Below are positions 9,559-19,348 of a DNA stretch of 64,000 bases, piece by piece (position 1 is the first letter of the stretch; each line of letters begins with the position of its first letter). A program made the position numbers and the translations under genes. Source of the stretch: Tolypothrix sp. PCC 7910. GTDB lineage: Bacteria > Cyanobacteriota > Cyanobacteriia > Cyanobacteriales > Nostocaceae. The stretch is from positions 3,907,501 to 3,971,500 of the forward strand of contig NZ_CP050440.1 in NCBI RefSeq assembly GCF_011769525.1, in the 5' to 3' direction. The notes under the pieces are model-generated. The model had not been told where the DNA came from. It made no database searches and was given only the letters and a program-made list of their open reading frames with translations.

Positions 9559-10632
9559 ATGCGGATTTTAATTACGGGAATTTGTGGCTTTGTTGGTTCA
9601 ACTTTAGCTAAGGCATTGCAAGAAAATTCACCAAATTATCATATTTTTGGTATTGATAACCTCTCACGTTCAGGGAGTTGGATAAATAAAGAACCCTTGC
9701 AGCAACGGGGAATTGAGGTATTTTGCGGGGATATTCGCCATAGCAGTGATGTAGATGCTTTACCTTCAGCTGATTGGGTGATTGATGCAGCCGCTAATCC
9801 CAGTGTATTAGCGGGAATAGATGGTAAAACTAGTAGTTTGCAATTGGTGCAGCACAATCTACTCGGAACGATTAATCTCCTTGAATATTGCAAACGCTAC
9901 AAAGCTGGATTTACACTACTTTCTACAAGTCGGGTCTATTCCATCTCTGGATTAAGTCAATTGCGAGTCGCTGAAACCAATGGAGCATTTTACCCCGTTC
10001 CCGAACAAGTTTTTCCGCTTGGTATTTCACCCTCTGGAGTTACTGAAGCCTACTCTACTGATCCTCCGGTTTCTTTATATGGCAGCACAAAAGTGGCTTC
10101 AGAGCATTTAGCCTTAGAGTATGGTGCAACCTTTGAGTTTCCAGTCTGGATTAATCGTTGCGGAGTGATGGCCGGAGCAGGACAATTTGGGCATCCAGGA
10201 CAAGGAATTTTTGCTTTTTGGATTCATAGCTTTCGCGAAAAGCGACCCCTAAAATATATCGGTTTTAGAGGAAAAGGCTATCAAGTGCGTGATTGTTTAC
10301 ATCCACGGGATTTAATCAGTTTGTTAAACAAGCAATTCGCTGAACCATTGAATACGAGTAAACCAAGAGTGATCAATGTCAGCAGCGGCATAAAAAATAC
10401 TATATCACTACGGCAGTTAAGTACCTGGTGTACAGAGTGGTTTGGGGTTAACGAGGTATTAGAAACAAATATTGAGCGTGCATTTGATATCCCTTGGATG
10501 GTGTTAGATGCAGGTAAAGCTGAGGAACTTTGGGAGTGGATACCTCAAATAGGCATATATGAAGTAGTACAAGAAATTGCAGAATTTGCTACGGAACAGA
10601 AGGAATGGTGTAAGTTGTCGGCTTTTTCTTAA
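9559..10632 (+). CDS. Extended SDR nucleotide-sugar epimerase/dehydratase-like protein
   Basis: SDR of 357 residues with GICGFVG (7-13) at the NAD site, AAANPSVLAG (77-86), LSTSRVYS (121-128) and an intact catalytic YGSTK (Tyr174, Lys178). The C-terminal half (RPLKYIGFRGKG, QVRDCLH, DL) is nearly superimposable on the SDR at 33685, which has the same unusual PSVLAG and LSTSR motifs. It follows the Phe-variant SDR in the same orientation. A nucleotide-sugar substrate is likely from the context; the exact reaction cannot be read. Confidence 0.83.
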   Translation: MRILITGICGFVGSTLAKALQENSPNYHIFGIDNLSRSGSWINKEPLQQRGIEVFCGDIRHSSDVDALPSADWVIDAAANPSVLAGIDGKTSSLQLVQHNLLGTINLLEYCKRYKAGFTLLSTSRVYSISGLSQLRVAETNGAFYPVPEQVFPLGISPSGVTEAYSTDPPVSLYGSTKVASEHLALEYGATFEFPVWINRCGVMAGAGQFGHPGQGIFAFWIHSFREKRPLKYIGFRGKGYQVRDCLHPRDLISLLNKQFAEPLNTSKPRVINVSSGIKNTISLRQLSTWCTEWFGVNEVLETNIERAFDIPWMVLDAGKAEELWEWIPQIGIYEVVQEIAEFATEQKEWCKLSAFS

Positions 10633-10633
10633 A

Positions 10634-11830
10634 ATGCAAAAAGAGAATCTTCCAAAAATTGTATATATTGGCTGGACTGAGCCCAGCGATGCCAGTGGTG
10701 CTACATTGGCTTTAATGCGTCATCTATTTGCTGATAATCTATGGGATGTCCTTGTTATAACTGATAAACCATACAAGGGCGTAGGTAAAGAGAGCCAATG
10801 GATTAATGTAAAACGCTCATGGCTTCATCATCGACTTTCAAGAACTAGATTTCGCAGACTAATTGCTCAATATGAGATGGTAGTGGAACCATACTTTATA
10901 GCTGCAAAAATTAGAGATGTAGTAAGTTCATTTCAACCTGATGTTATTTTTAGCGTACCAGATAATACGCTGAGTTGGGTCGCTAAACTTGTCTCGTCCA
11001 GATTGAATATTCCCCTGATATCAAACTTCCAAGATTGGTGGCCGCGAGGACAATTTTATTCTCAAAATGAGGCTCCATACTTACCAATACGCAGTATTTT
11101 AGAGGAGCGATTGCGACATATTTATAAACACAGTAGGATAGCTTTTTGTACGAGTGAAGGATTTAGAAATTTTTTAGGAGATCATCCTTGTGCACCAATT
11201 CTGTATCCTTGCCCTGGTAAGCAAACGAGTTTACGTCCGTCAATTAAATATGTTGAGAATAAAGAACCAATTAATTTAATTTATGCTGGAACAACTGTTA
11301 GATATTATGGACAAAAACTTTTATCTTTAGCAAAAGTCGTTGCAGATAGAGAAGATATTATATTTCATATATATGGAGGTAAGCCAGACTGGTCTATTCA
11401 AGATATTAAATGGGCAGAAGATGTTGGTATCTATAAAGGTTTTGTCAAACATGAAGTGGTTAAACAGCATATTATGAATGCTCACATTGGCTTGATAGTC
11501 ATGACTTCCGCACCTGAACTCGAGGTGATGATGAGAACAAGCTTTACCACAAAATTTTTAGAATATACACAGCTTGCAAAACCAGTAATTGTATGGGGAC
11601 CGGCATATTGTGAACCAGTAAGAGTTGCCAGATTGACGATGTCCGGTTTAGTCAATGATACAGAAGACCCCAAGTCTGTACTATCTAGTCTTGAGATTTT
11701 TAGAGATCAGAGTATTTTGAAGCAGTATTCAGATAATGCTTGGGAGTTAGCAAATAATACTTTTGATTCAGAAAAAATTCAACATATATTCTCCAATAAT
11801 ATCTATAAATTAATTCAGAATACACAGTAA
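10634..11830 (+). CDS. GT-B fold glycosyltransferase (family 4-like)
   Basis: I start the protein at the ATG at 10634, one base after the previous stop codon; an upstream in-frame ATG at 10577 would overlap the SDR gene by 56 bp. The 398 residues begin PKIVYIGWTEPSDASGATLAL, a GT-B N-terminal strand with a small-residue loop, and contain an NLIYAGTT strand opening the C-terminal domain (near 220) and FLEYTQLAKPVIVWGP (near 298-313) at the donor site. The usual E-x7-E motif is weak, so the donor is uncertain. Confidence 0.78.
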   Translation: MQKENLPKIVYIGWTEPSDASGATLALMRHLFADNLWDVLVITDKPYKGVGKESQWINVKRSWLHHRLSRTRFRRLIAQYEMVVEPYFIAAKIRDVVSSFQPDVIFSVPDNTLSWVAKLVSSRLNIPLISNFQDWWPRGQFYSQNEAPYLPIRSILEERLRHIYKHSRIAFCTSEGFRNFLGDHPCAPILYPCPGKQTSLRPSIKYVENKEPINLIYAGTTVRYYGQKLLSLAKVVADREDIIFHIYGGKPDWSIQDIKWAEDVGIYKGFVKHEVVKQHIMNAHIGLIVMTSAPELEVMMRTSFTTKFLEYTQLAKPVIVWGPAYCEPVRVARLTMSGLVNDTEDPKSVLSSLEIFRDQSILKQYSDNAWELANNTFDSEKIQHIFSNNIYKLIQNTQ

Positions 11831-11834
11831 AAAG

Positions 11835-13037
11835 ATGAAAATTGGCATAAGTATTTGGATGTTTTGTCCAAGAACAGGAGGTCTTCAGAAACATGCAGAA
11901 GATTTGGTTTTAGAACTTCAGAATTTGGGGCATGAAGTAGTAGTCATAACTAGAGCATCTTCATTCGTTCCTCAATTTAGAGAATATATATATCGCAATG
12001 AAGTTGAAGAAAGACTTTATCGCTCAGGTATTGAAATTCGTCATTTGAGATATCCCAATTCTCTCCGTATTCTTCAGTGGATCATCTGTAAGTTAGCACC
12101 ACGTTCCCAGAACCCATATATCAGCAAAATTTTGATATTCCTATATTTGTTACTGGCAAAGGCATCTGCAATTCAAAGTTTAAGAGATTGTGATTTGGTA
12201 CATCATATTGGGCAGAGTACAGCACTTGTTGGTTTTGCAATCCATGCAGCAGCAAGATATTTAAAAATACCTTTTATTGTGCAACCTACAGTACACCCTA
12301 ACCAATGTGGTGATGCTTTTGTTGATCTAAAACTATTTAGTCTTGCAGATTATCTCTTAGTTTATACTAATTTTGAGAAGAAATTTTTTGAAAACAATTT
12401 CTTCAATCAACCAATAGCTGTTGTAGGTAGTGGGATTTCAGATAAATCTGATGGTATTGGGCAAAGATTTCGTAGCACTTATGATATACAAAATCCATTT
12501 ATTTTATACATTGGGAGGAAAGAAACAGACAAAGGCTATGATTTAGTGTTTGAGTCTTGGAAAATTGCACGTCAAACGATTCCTTCTTTAGCGCTGGTAT
12601 GCATTGGCCCATCTGGTTCTTTGAAGTTACAGCCTCAACCTGAATTTTATGATATCGATTACTGTGATGAACAAACTAAACATGATGCAATAGCTGCTTG
12701 TGATTGCTTGTGTGTGCCTTCAAAAGGCGAGTCTTTTGGTTTAATCTTTATAGAAGCTGCAAGATATGCAAAGCCTATTATTGCAAGAAGATTACCTGTT
12801 CTTCGTGAAATTCTTCACGAAGAGGGCGCTTTGTTACTAGGGCTAGAACATCAATTTAACCAAGTAGATGTTGATGCAATAGAAATAGCTAATGCAATTT
12901 GTAATGTCCTTAAAGATAAGGATTTAGCTTTCAAACTGGGGCAACATGCTTATCAAGCTTCTAGTGAGTTTGTATGGACTAAAATGATATTGAGATTTGA
13001 ATCTGTTTATCGTCAGGCGATAGCGGCTTATAGTTAG
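11835..13037 (+). CDS. Family 4 glycosyltransferase
   Basis: GT-B retaining glycosyltransferase of 400 residues. The N-terminus has the acceptor-domain loop PRTGGLQKHAEDL; the C-terminal Rossmann domain opens with ILYIGRKETDKGYD; and the E-x7-E donor motif is in PSKGESFGLIFIEA (about 295-308). It starts 4 bp after the preceding glycosyltransferase gene and is surely co-transcribed with it. Likely adds one sugar of the repeat unit on the cytoplasmic face; donor unknown. Confidence 0.9.
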   Translation: MKIGISIWMFCPRTGGLQKHAEDLVLELQNLGHEVVVITRASSFVPQFREYIYRNEVEERLYRSGIEIRHLRYPNSLRILQWIICKLAPRSQNPYISKILIFLYLLLAKASAIQSLRDCDLVHHIGQSTALVGFAIHAAARYLKIPFIVQPTVHPNQCGDAFVDLKLFSLADYLLVYTNFEKKFFENNFFNQPIAVVGSGISDKSDGIGQRFRSTYDIQNPFILYIGRKETDKGYDLVFESWKIARQTIPSLALVCIGPSGSLKLQPQPEFYDIDYCDEQTKHDAIAACDCLCVPSKGESFGLIFIEAARYAKPIIARRLPVLREILHEEGALLLGLEHQFNQVDVDAIEIANAICNVLKDKDLAFKLGQHAYQASSEFVWTKMILRFESVYRQAIAAYS

Positions 13038-13303
13038 AATTCCTACATGATTAGGGATTAAATCAGTCGCTAGCTTCAGCGGAATATATTTCTTGTGTCC
13101 ATGAGTTTCGCTCCTACTTTGCGATGAAGTCTAAAAACCAGCTATCCTTCCTTCTACGTTAGTTCAATATGCTGAGGTTTATAATATTTGAGTAATTTGG
13201 GAAACGCAGTATTGTTCTCCCTCTTGCTGTTACCACAACTGATTTTAATACTTATATATTACAAAATTAGTTCTTAAAAGCTATTAAAGGTTTGATTTAA
13301 TTA

Positions 13304-14539
13304 ATGATAATTGCTCATTTTAATACCTCTGCTGAAGGAGGAGCAGCAGTTTTAATGCTACGACTTCATCAAGCTTTACTCAATACAGGATTGGAAAGCC
13401 AGATTTATTATCGCAAAGGTCAGTTAAATACAAAAAATAGTCATCAACTTGAATTTATTCAGACACCAATAGCAAAGTTTCTAGAACGGATTGAGTTTAA
13501 ATTAGAAAATAAACTCCTTCGCAGTTCAGACAACCTTTTTTCTTTGTTGCGATCGCCTGTAAAAACAGTACTACCCTTATCCCATCGCATTGCAGATATC
13601 TACCATCTACATTGGATTTCGCACTGGATAGACCTACCCAGCTTTATAGCATCACTGCCACCTAAAACACCCATTGTCCTAACCCTCCATGACTTTGGTA
13701 ACCTGACTGGTGGTTGTCATCTCTACTCTGGTTGCGATCGCTTTGAATCAGACTGTCTTCCCTGCCCTTTACTGAAATCTCCCTTTGATCGTTTCTTAGC
13801 TTACCAAGAATTGAATCGGAAACGAGCTCAATTCGGGTTACGACCAGTATATGTAGTTGGCAATAGTGAATGGACTACTAATCTCGCTACTACTGCTGCT
13901 GTATTCCGTAATGCTGTTACCTTCCGAACAATTCATCCAGCTATTGAACCGAAAGACTTTATTCGTTACGAAAAAGCAGAAGCGAAAAAGATTTTAGGCA
14001 TATCGCCTGAAAAACTAGTTTTGGGTTTCGGCTGTGCTGAACTCACAGATAGTAACAAAAACTTCGTGCTGTTTCTGGAATTATTACAACGCCTTAAAAG
14101 TCATGTCGATTTAGAAGCTGTCGTCTTTGGTAATGGACTACGTCTCATATCAGAACCACCCGTTCCTATTCACAACCTTGGGAAGCTAGCATCAAATCGT
14201 TTACTATCCATAGCTTACTCTGCTATGGATATTTTTGCGATCACCTCACGTATTGAAACTTTCAGCCAAGTTGCACTAGAAGCCCAAGCTTGTGGTACTC
14301 CCATTTGTGCTTTTTCTGTTGGCGGATTGCCTGATGCTGTAGATGATGGAGTTACTGGATTTCTTAGTCCATTTGGCGACTTGCAGTCTATGATGACCCA
14401 GTCCTTAATGCTTCTAAAAGACTCAGACAAAGCTAAAGCTTTTAGCCAGGCTGGGTATGAGCGAGTCCGAACCCGTTTCACAATGCAATCAGTTGTGGCA
14501 TCTTATGAGGATCTCTATCAAGAAGCACTAAATAATTAA
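13304..14539 (+). CDS. Family 4 glycosyltransferase with Cys-rich insert
   Basis: GT-B glycosyltransferase of 411 residues beginning MIIAHFNTSAEGGAAVLML. A conserved insert GGCHLYSGCDRF...CLPC has four Cys (about 137, 143, 151, 154) and follows LHDFGNLTGG; this Cys cluster typifies the WcaC-like branch and probably binds a metal or forms a structural knot. The donor-site E-x7-E is SRIETFSQVALEA near 315-327. The 266-bp gap before the gene shows no other feature, so it may have its own promoter. Confidence 0.88.
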   Translation: MIIAHFNTSAEGGAAVLMLRLHQALLNTGLESQIYYRKGQLNTKNSHQLEFIQTPIAKFLERIEFKLENKLLRSSDNLFSLLRSPVKTVLPLSHRIADIYHLHWISHWIDLPSFIASLPPKTPIVLTLHDFGNLTGGCHLYSGCDRFESDCLPCPLLKSPFDRFLAYQELNRKRAQFGLRPVYVVGNSEWTTNLATTAAVFRNAVTFRTIHPAIEPKDFIRYEKAEAKKILGISPEKLVLGFGCAELTDSNKNFVLFLELLQRLKSHVDLEAVVFGNGLRLISEPPVPIHNLGKLASNRLLSIAYSAMDIFAITSRIETFSQVALEAQACGTPICAFSVGGLPDAVDDGVTGFLSPFGDLQSMMTQSLMLLKDSDKAKAFSQAGYERVRTRFTMQSVVASYEDLYQEALNN

Positions 14540-14545
14540 CTAGTA

Positions 14546-15475
14546 ATGAAAACAAAAACGCCTTTTTTAACTACTCAGTTAAGCGATATGCTGCGTTCAT
14601 TTAAATATCGCAAGCAACTATGGCTTAAACTATATTTATTAATTAATTTAAAAGATCTATTTATTTGTTATCTTAAATTTATATGGCAATTAAACCAACC
14701 AAGGACTAAGTCTAAATTTACTGATAAAACATGTGTGGTTGTACTTTTAAGCCATAACCGTCCCCATAATATGAATATCTTGGTAAAAGGGGCGCTACAT
14801 CAAAATTTTGTTAGTAAAGTAATTGTTTCAAATAGTAATATTAATGTAAGAATTACCGATTGGATCAAAATTAAAGATTCTCGTTTGGTATTAATTGATG
14901 AAACAATTCCTACTCAACCAGGCCATAGATTTGTGATTGCTGATAGAGAAAATAGCAATTATTTTCTCTCTATTGATGACGATATTCTCTTAATGCCTAA
15001 TCAATGGGTTACTTTCTTTGATCGACTCGTGGCTGATGATGAAGTTACCCATTGTTTAACAGGAAATGTCTATCTTCCTGAAAAAGTAGCTTCTAATGGA
15101 AGCCCATTCCATCAAGTTACAGGTATTGAACAAGATGTAGATGTATTAGTTGGTTCCTTTGCTTTTACTCGTAAACATCTTGAGCGTATGTTTGCTCTGG
15201 CTAATTCTTTGGGAATTCATCAAATGACGAATGTTAGAAATGGAGAAGATATTTTATTGTCGTTCGCTGGTATTAGATCGCCTCGAGTCCATAATGTTGG
15301 TCATATTTGGTCTTGTGCATCAAGTTCATTACCTGGGGTTGCACTATGGCAAACCCATCAAAACTTTTGGGAAGAACGTATTAGCATTTTTGAAAAAGCA
15401 CAGAATGCACGGATATCTATGAATGATGTATGGACTAGGTCAAGTCTGTTAAAACAGTTATCAACACTCAATTAG
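14546..15475 (+). CDS. Exostosin/GT64-like glycosyltransferase
   Basis: A 309-residue GT-A-type protein. After a basic N-terminus with a hydrophobic stretch (about 28-48, possible membrane anchor), KTCVVVLLSHNRPHNM begins the catalytic domain. FLSIDDDILL holds the metal-binding acidic triplet (144-146). The segment VLVGSFAFTRKHL and the later NGEDILLSF match the acceptor/acid-base region of exostosin C-terminal (GT64) domains. It sits 6 bp after the preceding glycosyltransferase gene. Donor unknown. Confidence 0.72.
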   Translation: MKTKTPFLTTQLSDMLRSFKYRKQLWLKLYLLINLKDLFICYLKFIWQLNQPRTKSKFTDKTCVVVLLSHNRPHNMNILVKGALHQNFVSKVIVSNSNINVRITDWIKIKDSRLVLIDETIPTQPGHRFVIADRENSNYFLSIDDDILLMPNQWVTFFDRLVADDEVTHCLTGNVYLPEKVASNGSPFHQVTGIEQDVDVLVGSFAFTRKHLERMFALANSLGIHQMTNVRNGEDILLSFAGIRSPRVHNVGHIWSCASSSLPGVALWQTHQNFWEERISIFEKAQNARISMNDVWTRSSLLKQLSTLN

Positions 15476-15521
15476 CGGATGTCCCTTATTGTTTATCTAA
15501 AAAATTATAGGCGACTTGTCC

Positions 15522-16379
15522 ATGAAGATATCTATTATGATAACTACAAAAAATCGGCTTGAAGACTTGCAACGTACCTGTGAAGTCTTACAACAATTAA
15601 ATCCTCCTCCTTTTGAAGTTTTAATTACAGCTGATGGTTGTAGCGATAACACGGTTAATCTGATTAAACATCATTACCCCCAATTCAAATTGATAGTTAA
15701 TCAAACGGGACAAGGTTCAGTGGCCTCAAGAGCTAAAATGATGCAAATCGCTCAAGGTGATCTTGTACTGGCGCTAGATGATGATAGCTATCCTGAACAG
15801 TTAGATTGTATTTCTAGCTTGATTAATTTTTTTGAAAGCAGACCTAAGGTTGCTGTTGTTCATTTTCCTCAGCGAACAGATGAGTATCCAGAAACCTTAG
15901 GCCAAACTGAATTTGGCAAAGAATATTCTACACGTTCCTTTGCCAATTCTGGAGCTTGTTTGCGACGGGATATTTATCTGCAATTACCAGGTTTTGAAGG
16001 TGAGTTTTTTCATATGTACGAAGAGCCTGATTATGCTCTGCAATGTGTAGGTGCAGGCTATGAAGTCCTATTAACACCCATCATTACTATCCGTCATCAT
16101 TACAGTACTAAAAGTCGAGCTTCATTTCGGGGACATCATCAACATGCACGTAATGAATTTTGGAGTACAGTTATGCGATGCCCTATGCCACAAGCACTGT
16201 TGATAGTCCTTTATCGTATCTTTTCCCAAGCTCGATTTATTACCCAGCGTCAAGGTCTGAATGGTTTGTTGCAAGAACCCGTGTGGTGGTGGCAGGCTAT
16301 GCAAAAACTGCCATATTTTCTCAAAAAACGACAACCATTAACTTGGGAGCGTTATTCTGCATGGCTAAGCCTACCATAA
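15522..16379 (+). CDS. Family 2 glycosyltransferase
   Basis: GT-A protein of 285 residues from the ATG at 15522; a TTG six bases earlier is in frame but less likely. MKISIMITTKNRLEDL is the first strand and loop, ITADGCSDNT the nucleotide motif, and VLALDDDSYPEQLD the DxD. A later FHMYEEPDYALQC with paired acids resembles the catalytic base region of GT2 rhamnosyl/galactofuranosyl-type enzymes. Neighbours on both sides are GT2-type genes in one run. Confidence 0.88.
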   Translation: MKISIMITTKNRLEDLQRTCEVLQQLNPPPFEVLITADGCSDNTVNLIKHHYPQFKLIVNQTGQGSVASRAKMMQIAQGDLVLALDDDSYPEQLDCISSLINFFESRPKVAVVHFPQRTDEYPETLGQTEFGKEYSTRSFANSGACLRRDIYLQLPGFEGEFFHMYEEPDYALQCVGAGYEVLLTPIITIRHHYSTKSRASFRGHHQHARNEFWSTVMRCPMPQALLIVLYRIFSQARFITQRQGLNGLLQEPVWWWQAMQKLPYFLKKRQPLTWERYSAWLSLP

Positions 16380-16382
16380 CGT

Positions 16383-17309
16383 ATGGTAATACCTAAAATT
16401 ATGACCAAAATCAGCATTTGTATTCCCACGTACAACGCCGAGAAATTTATCAGAACAACGATCGCATCTTGTTTGCAACAAACTCAAGCTCCTTGGGAAA
16501 TTTTACTATCTGATGATGGTTCAGGCGATCGCACTCCTGCAATCCTCTCAGAATATGCCAGTTCCCCTAATGTAAAAATTATTTCCCCACCTCAACACCT
16601 AGGCATTGGTGAACATTACCGCTACCTCTCGATGTCTGCATCTGGGACTCACGCTGTTTTCCTTTCCTGTGATGATGCTCTACATCCAGACTTCGTGCAA
16701 GTTGCCACCCGTGAATTGCAAAAAACCCCTAACATCGCTATGTTAGCCTTTGGTGGCTATTCCTGTAATGCTAACCTCCAGCCCCTAAGTCGTTTTGGAC
16801 TGAGTTACCCTACTCGTGTCTTAGAACCACCCAACGGTTTTATCCACTTTATTCCAAGTTGTACTTATATCCTATCTACCTGTGTGTGGAATTGTGAGTT
16901 TTTACAGCAACTTGACCCCTTACCAACAAAAGCAGGGTTGGTAACTGATTGGTATTGGTCTTTGGTGGCTGGTCTTCAGTGCCCTATTCGGCTATCACGT
17001 CAGGCTCTAGGATATTATCGCTATCATGATACAAATTCATCCCACTCTAATCCAGAACGCTGGAAAAATCATGCCATCGAAATGATAAATTATTTGGCTA
17101 TGAATCATGAGTTAACTGAAAATTTACCAAGTCAAATTAAACACGAACTACAATCTATAACCATTAGCTTTTCTGAGCAAAAAAAAGTTGTCGCCAAATC
17201 GCCTTTAATGCTCAGGAAAGTCAAAGAAATGTTTAAGAGCCTAATGGTTAATAATTTTGTAAATCATCCAAATTTTTTACAAATTGATACTTTTCAGGAT
17301 AGAAAATAA
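16383..17309 (+). CDS. Family 2 glycosyltransferase
   Basis: GT-A protein of up to 308 residues. ISICIPTYNAEKFIRTTI marks the first strand, LLSDDGSGDRT the nucleotide-binding acidic motif and VFLSCDDALHPDF the DxD-equivalent. The first ATG (16383) is 3 bp after the previous stop; an internal ATG at 16401 would remove six residues and also fits the family. The stop is directly followed by the ATG of the next gene without a gap, indicating tight translational coupling. Confidence 0.88.
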   Translation: MVIPKIMTKISICIPTYNAEKFIRTTIASCLQQTQAPWEILLSDDGSGDRTPAILSEYASSPNVKIISPPQHLGIGEHYRYLSMSASGTHAVFLSCDDALHPDFVQVATRELQKTPNIAMLAFGGYSCNANLQPLSRFGLSYPTRVLEPPNGFIHFIPSCTYILSTCVWNCEFLQQLDPLPTKAGLVTDWYWSLVAGLQCPIRLSRQALGYYRYHDTNSSHSNPERWKNHAIEMINYLAMNHELTENLPSQIKHELQSITISFSEQKKVVAKSPLMLRKVKEMFKSLMVNNFVNHPNFLQIDTFQDRK

Positions 17310-18047
17310 ATGATATCAACCAACCAAAATATAATTAAGATGTTTTCCCCGGAACTCTATAAGTGGATACGGAATACTAAGAGAAAATTTTCGTTTAAGC
17401 TAAGTTTTAAAGAAAATCAATGGAAAGACTGTCTATCCCAATGCAAAACCAATGAAGAAGTTTTTAAACTTGCCCAAAAAATAATTCCAGCGGCTCAAAT
17501 CCAAGAAGAAATTTTGGCGTTAATAACTTTTCTTAATAAAGAAAAACCATCATCATTTCTTGAAATTGGTCTATCTAGTGGAGGAACACATTTTTTAATT
17601 CGTTACCTCTGTCCTAGTATCCAAAAATCTATTGGAATCGATATAGACCTGCAAAATACACACATTATAGATACGTTAACGACCACTTATTATCATTATT
17701 ATATTGAGGGACGTTCAGATAAAGATAAAACTATCAATACTGTGAAATCATGGTTAAAATATAATTCACTTGATGTACTTTTTATTGACGGTGATCATTC
17801 TTATGAAGGTGTTAAAAATGATTTTGAATTATATCGGCATTTTGTAAGAGACGGTGGAATTATTGTTTTTCATGATATAGTCCCAGATCATCAACAAAAG
17901 TGGGGCAAGAATACAGACAAATACTCAGGAGGAGTTCCATTATTCTTTAAGGAGGTTTCAGAGAAATATACTTTCCATAAGTTCATTAATGAACCAAACC
18001 AAGATGGATTCGGGATTGGGCTAATTATTTATCGTTCAGAACAATGA
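17310..18047 (+). CDS. Class I SAM methyltransferase (Methyltransf_24 type)
   Basis: A 245-residue methyltransferase of the cephalosporin-hydroxylase/MT24 type. SFLEIGLSSGGTHFL is motif I, KSIGIDID the acidic end of strand 2, and LFIDGDHSYEGVKNDFELY the hallmark segment with metal-coordinating Asp/His. Later, GIIVFHDI completes the pattern. The ATG directly abuts the previous stop codon. The probable substrate is a hydroxyl of a sugar in this locus; that is inference from position only. Confidence 0.83.
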   Translation: MISTNQNIIKMFSPELYKWIRNTKRKFSFKLSFKENQWKDCLSQCKTNEEVFKLAQKIIPAAQIQEEILALITFLNKEKPSSFLEIGLSSGGTHFLIRYLCPSIQKSIGIDIDLQNTHIIDTLTTTYYHYYIEGRSDKDKTINTVKSWLKYNSLDVLFIDGDHSYEGVKNDFELYRHFVRDGGIIVFHDIVPDHQQKWGKNTDKYSGGVPLFFKEVSEKYTFHKFINEPNQDGFGIGLIIYRSEQ

Positions 18048-18092
18048 TTTTCGGTAAAATAATCCAACCTGTTTGGGGGTGATTAAAGCTCA

Positions 18093-19319
18093 ATGAAAGA
18101 AATTTCCCATCAATGGATAGTAGCTCTACTCGGTGCTCGAATGCACTATGCCATTCCCCGCATTCTCCAGCAAGCCGGACTACTAAAGCATTTATATACC
18201 GATATTTGCGCTGTCAAAGGTTTACCAAAACTTTTACAACTAGTTCCTAAGTCTTTACAACCCCCAAGCCTCAAACGACTACTCGGACGAGTTCCGCAAG
18301 GGATACCAATTGAAAGTATTTCTGCTTTTAACCGTTTCGGCTTTGAATATGCTCAAAAACTCCGACAAGCGAGATCGCCTTCGGAAACCATAGATGCTTT
18401 TCTCTGGGCGGGAAAAACTTTCTGCCAACTGATATTAGAGCAAGGGTTGGGTAACGCATCTGGCATCTATACCTTCAATACTGCAGGTCTAGAATTACTA
18501 CAAAATGCCCGGCAACAGGGACTAGTAACCGTTATGGAACAAACCATTGCCCCTAAAGCGATGGAGTACAAACTGTTGCAAGAAGAATATCAAACTTTTC
18601 CAGATTGGGAACCACCTTTAGAAGAAGACTCCAGTTTAATCGAATTATCAGCAAGAGAACAGGCAGAATGGTCAACAGCTGATGTTATCTTTTGTGGGTC
18701 GGAATTTGTTCGTCAAGGAATAATTGCTTGTGGGGGTTCGGCAGAACGCTGTCAAGTATTGCCTTATGGGGTAGATATACGCTTCTCGCTTCCAAAACGC
18801 CTACCTCATGCTGGCCCTTTACGAGTCTTAACTGTTGGTGGAGTCGGGCTAAGGAAGGGATCGCCCCATATCTTAGCAGTAGCAAAACAATTACAAGGAT
18901 TAGCTAGATTTCGCTTGGTAGGGCCATTAGGTATTCGGACTGAAATTGAATCACTTCTAAGCGCTCATGTCGAACTAGTAGGTGCTGTTCCACGCTCACA
19001 AATTCTTGATCATTATGCTTGGGCGGATGTCTTTTTGCTTCCTTCCATTTGCGAAGGCTCAGCAACAGTGATTTACGAGGCTCTAGCGGCTGGGCTACCC
19101 GTAATTTGTACTCCCAATGTGGGCAGTGTGGTTCAAGATGGTATCGACGGTTTTATTGTGCCCATTCGCAATCCTGAGAAGATTGTAGAAAAGTTAGAGT
19201 TATTAGCACTTCAACCAGAATTACGTCAGCAAATGTCTCAAAATGCTTTACAACGAGCAAGTCAGTATACCTTAGATAACTATGGACAACGCTTGATCAA
19301 GATTTTAGGTGAAATGTAG
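18093..19319 (+). CDS. Family 4 glycosyltransferase
   Basis: GT-B protein of 408 residues. An acceptor domain beginning HQWIVALLGARMHYAIPRIL is followed by DVIFCGSEFVRQGI and the donor domain LRVLTVGGVGLRKGSPH. The E-x7-E motif is in SICEGSATVIYEALAAGLP near 317-336. A GGGGGTG stretch before the ATG is a plausible Shine-Dalgarno. It precedes the Wzy-like gene by 29 bp and is likely in the same transcript. Confidence 0.9.
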   Translation: MKEISHQWIVALLGARMHYAIPRILQQAGLLKHLYTDICAVKGLPKLLQLVPKSLQPPSLKRLLGRVPQGIPIESISAFNRFGFEYAQKLRQARSPSETIDAFLWAGKTFCQLILEQGLGNASGIYTFNTAGLELLQNARQQGLVTVMEQTIAPKAMEYKLLQEEYQTFPDWEPPLEEDSSLIELSAREQAEWSTADVIFCGSEFVRQGIIACGGSAERCQVLPYGVDIRFSLPKRLPHAGPLRVLTVGGVGLRKGSPHILAVAKQLQGLARFRLVGPLGIRTEIESLLSAHVELVGAVPRSQILDHYAWADVFLLPSICEGSATVIYEALAAGLPVICTPNVGSVVQDGIDGFIVPIRNPEKIVEKLELLALQPELRQQMSQNALQRASQYTLDNYGQRLIKILGEM

Positions 19320-19348
19320 TTTTATTAGTTCTATTAAGAAAAATACTA

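Noticed and set aside
10577-10633. Longer N-terminus of the glycosyltransferase at 10634
   Set aside because: It would overlap the SDR gene by 56 bp, while the ATG at 10634 gives the family's normal beginning.
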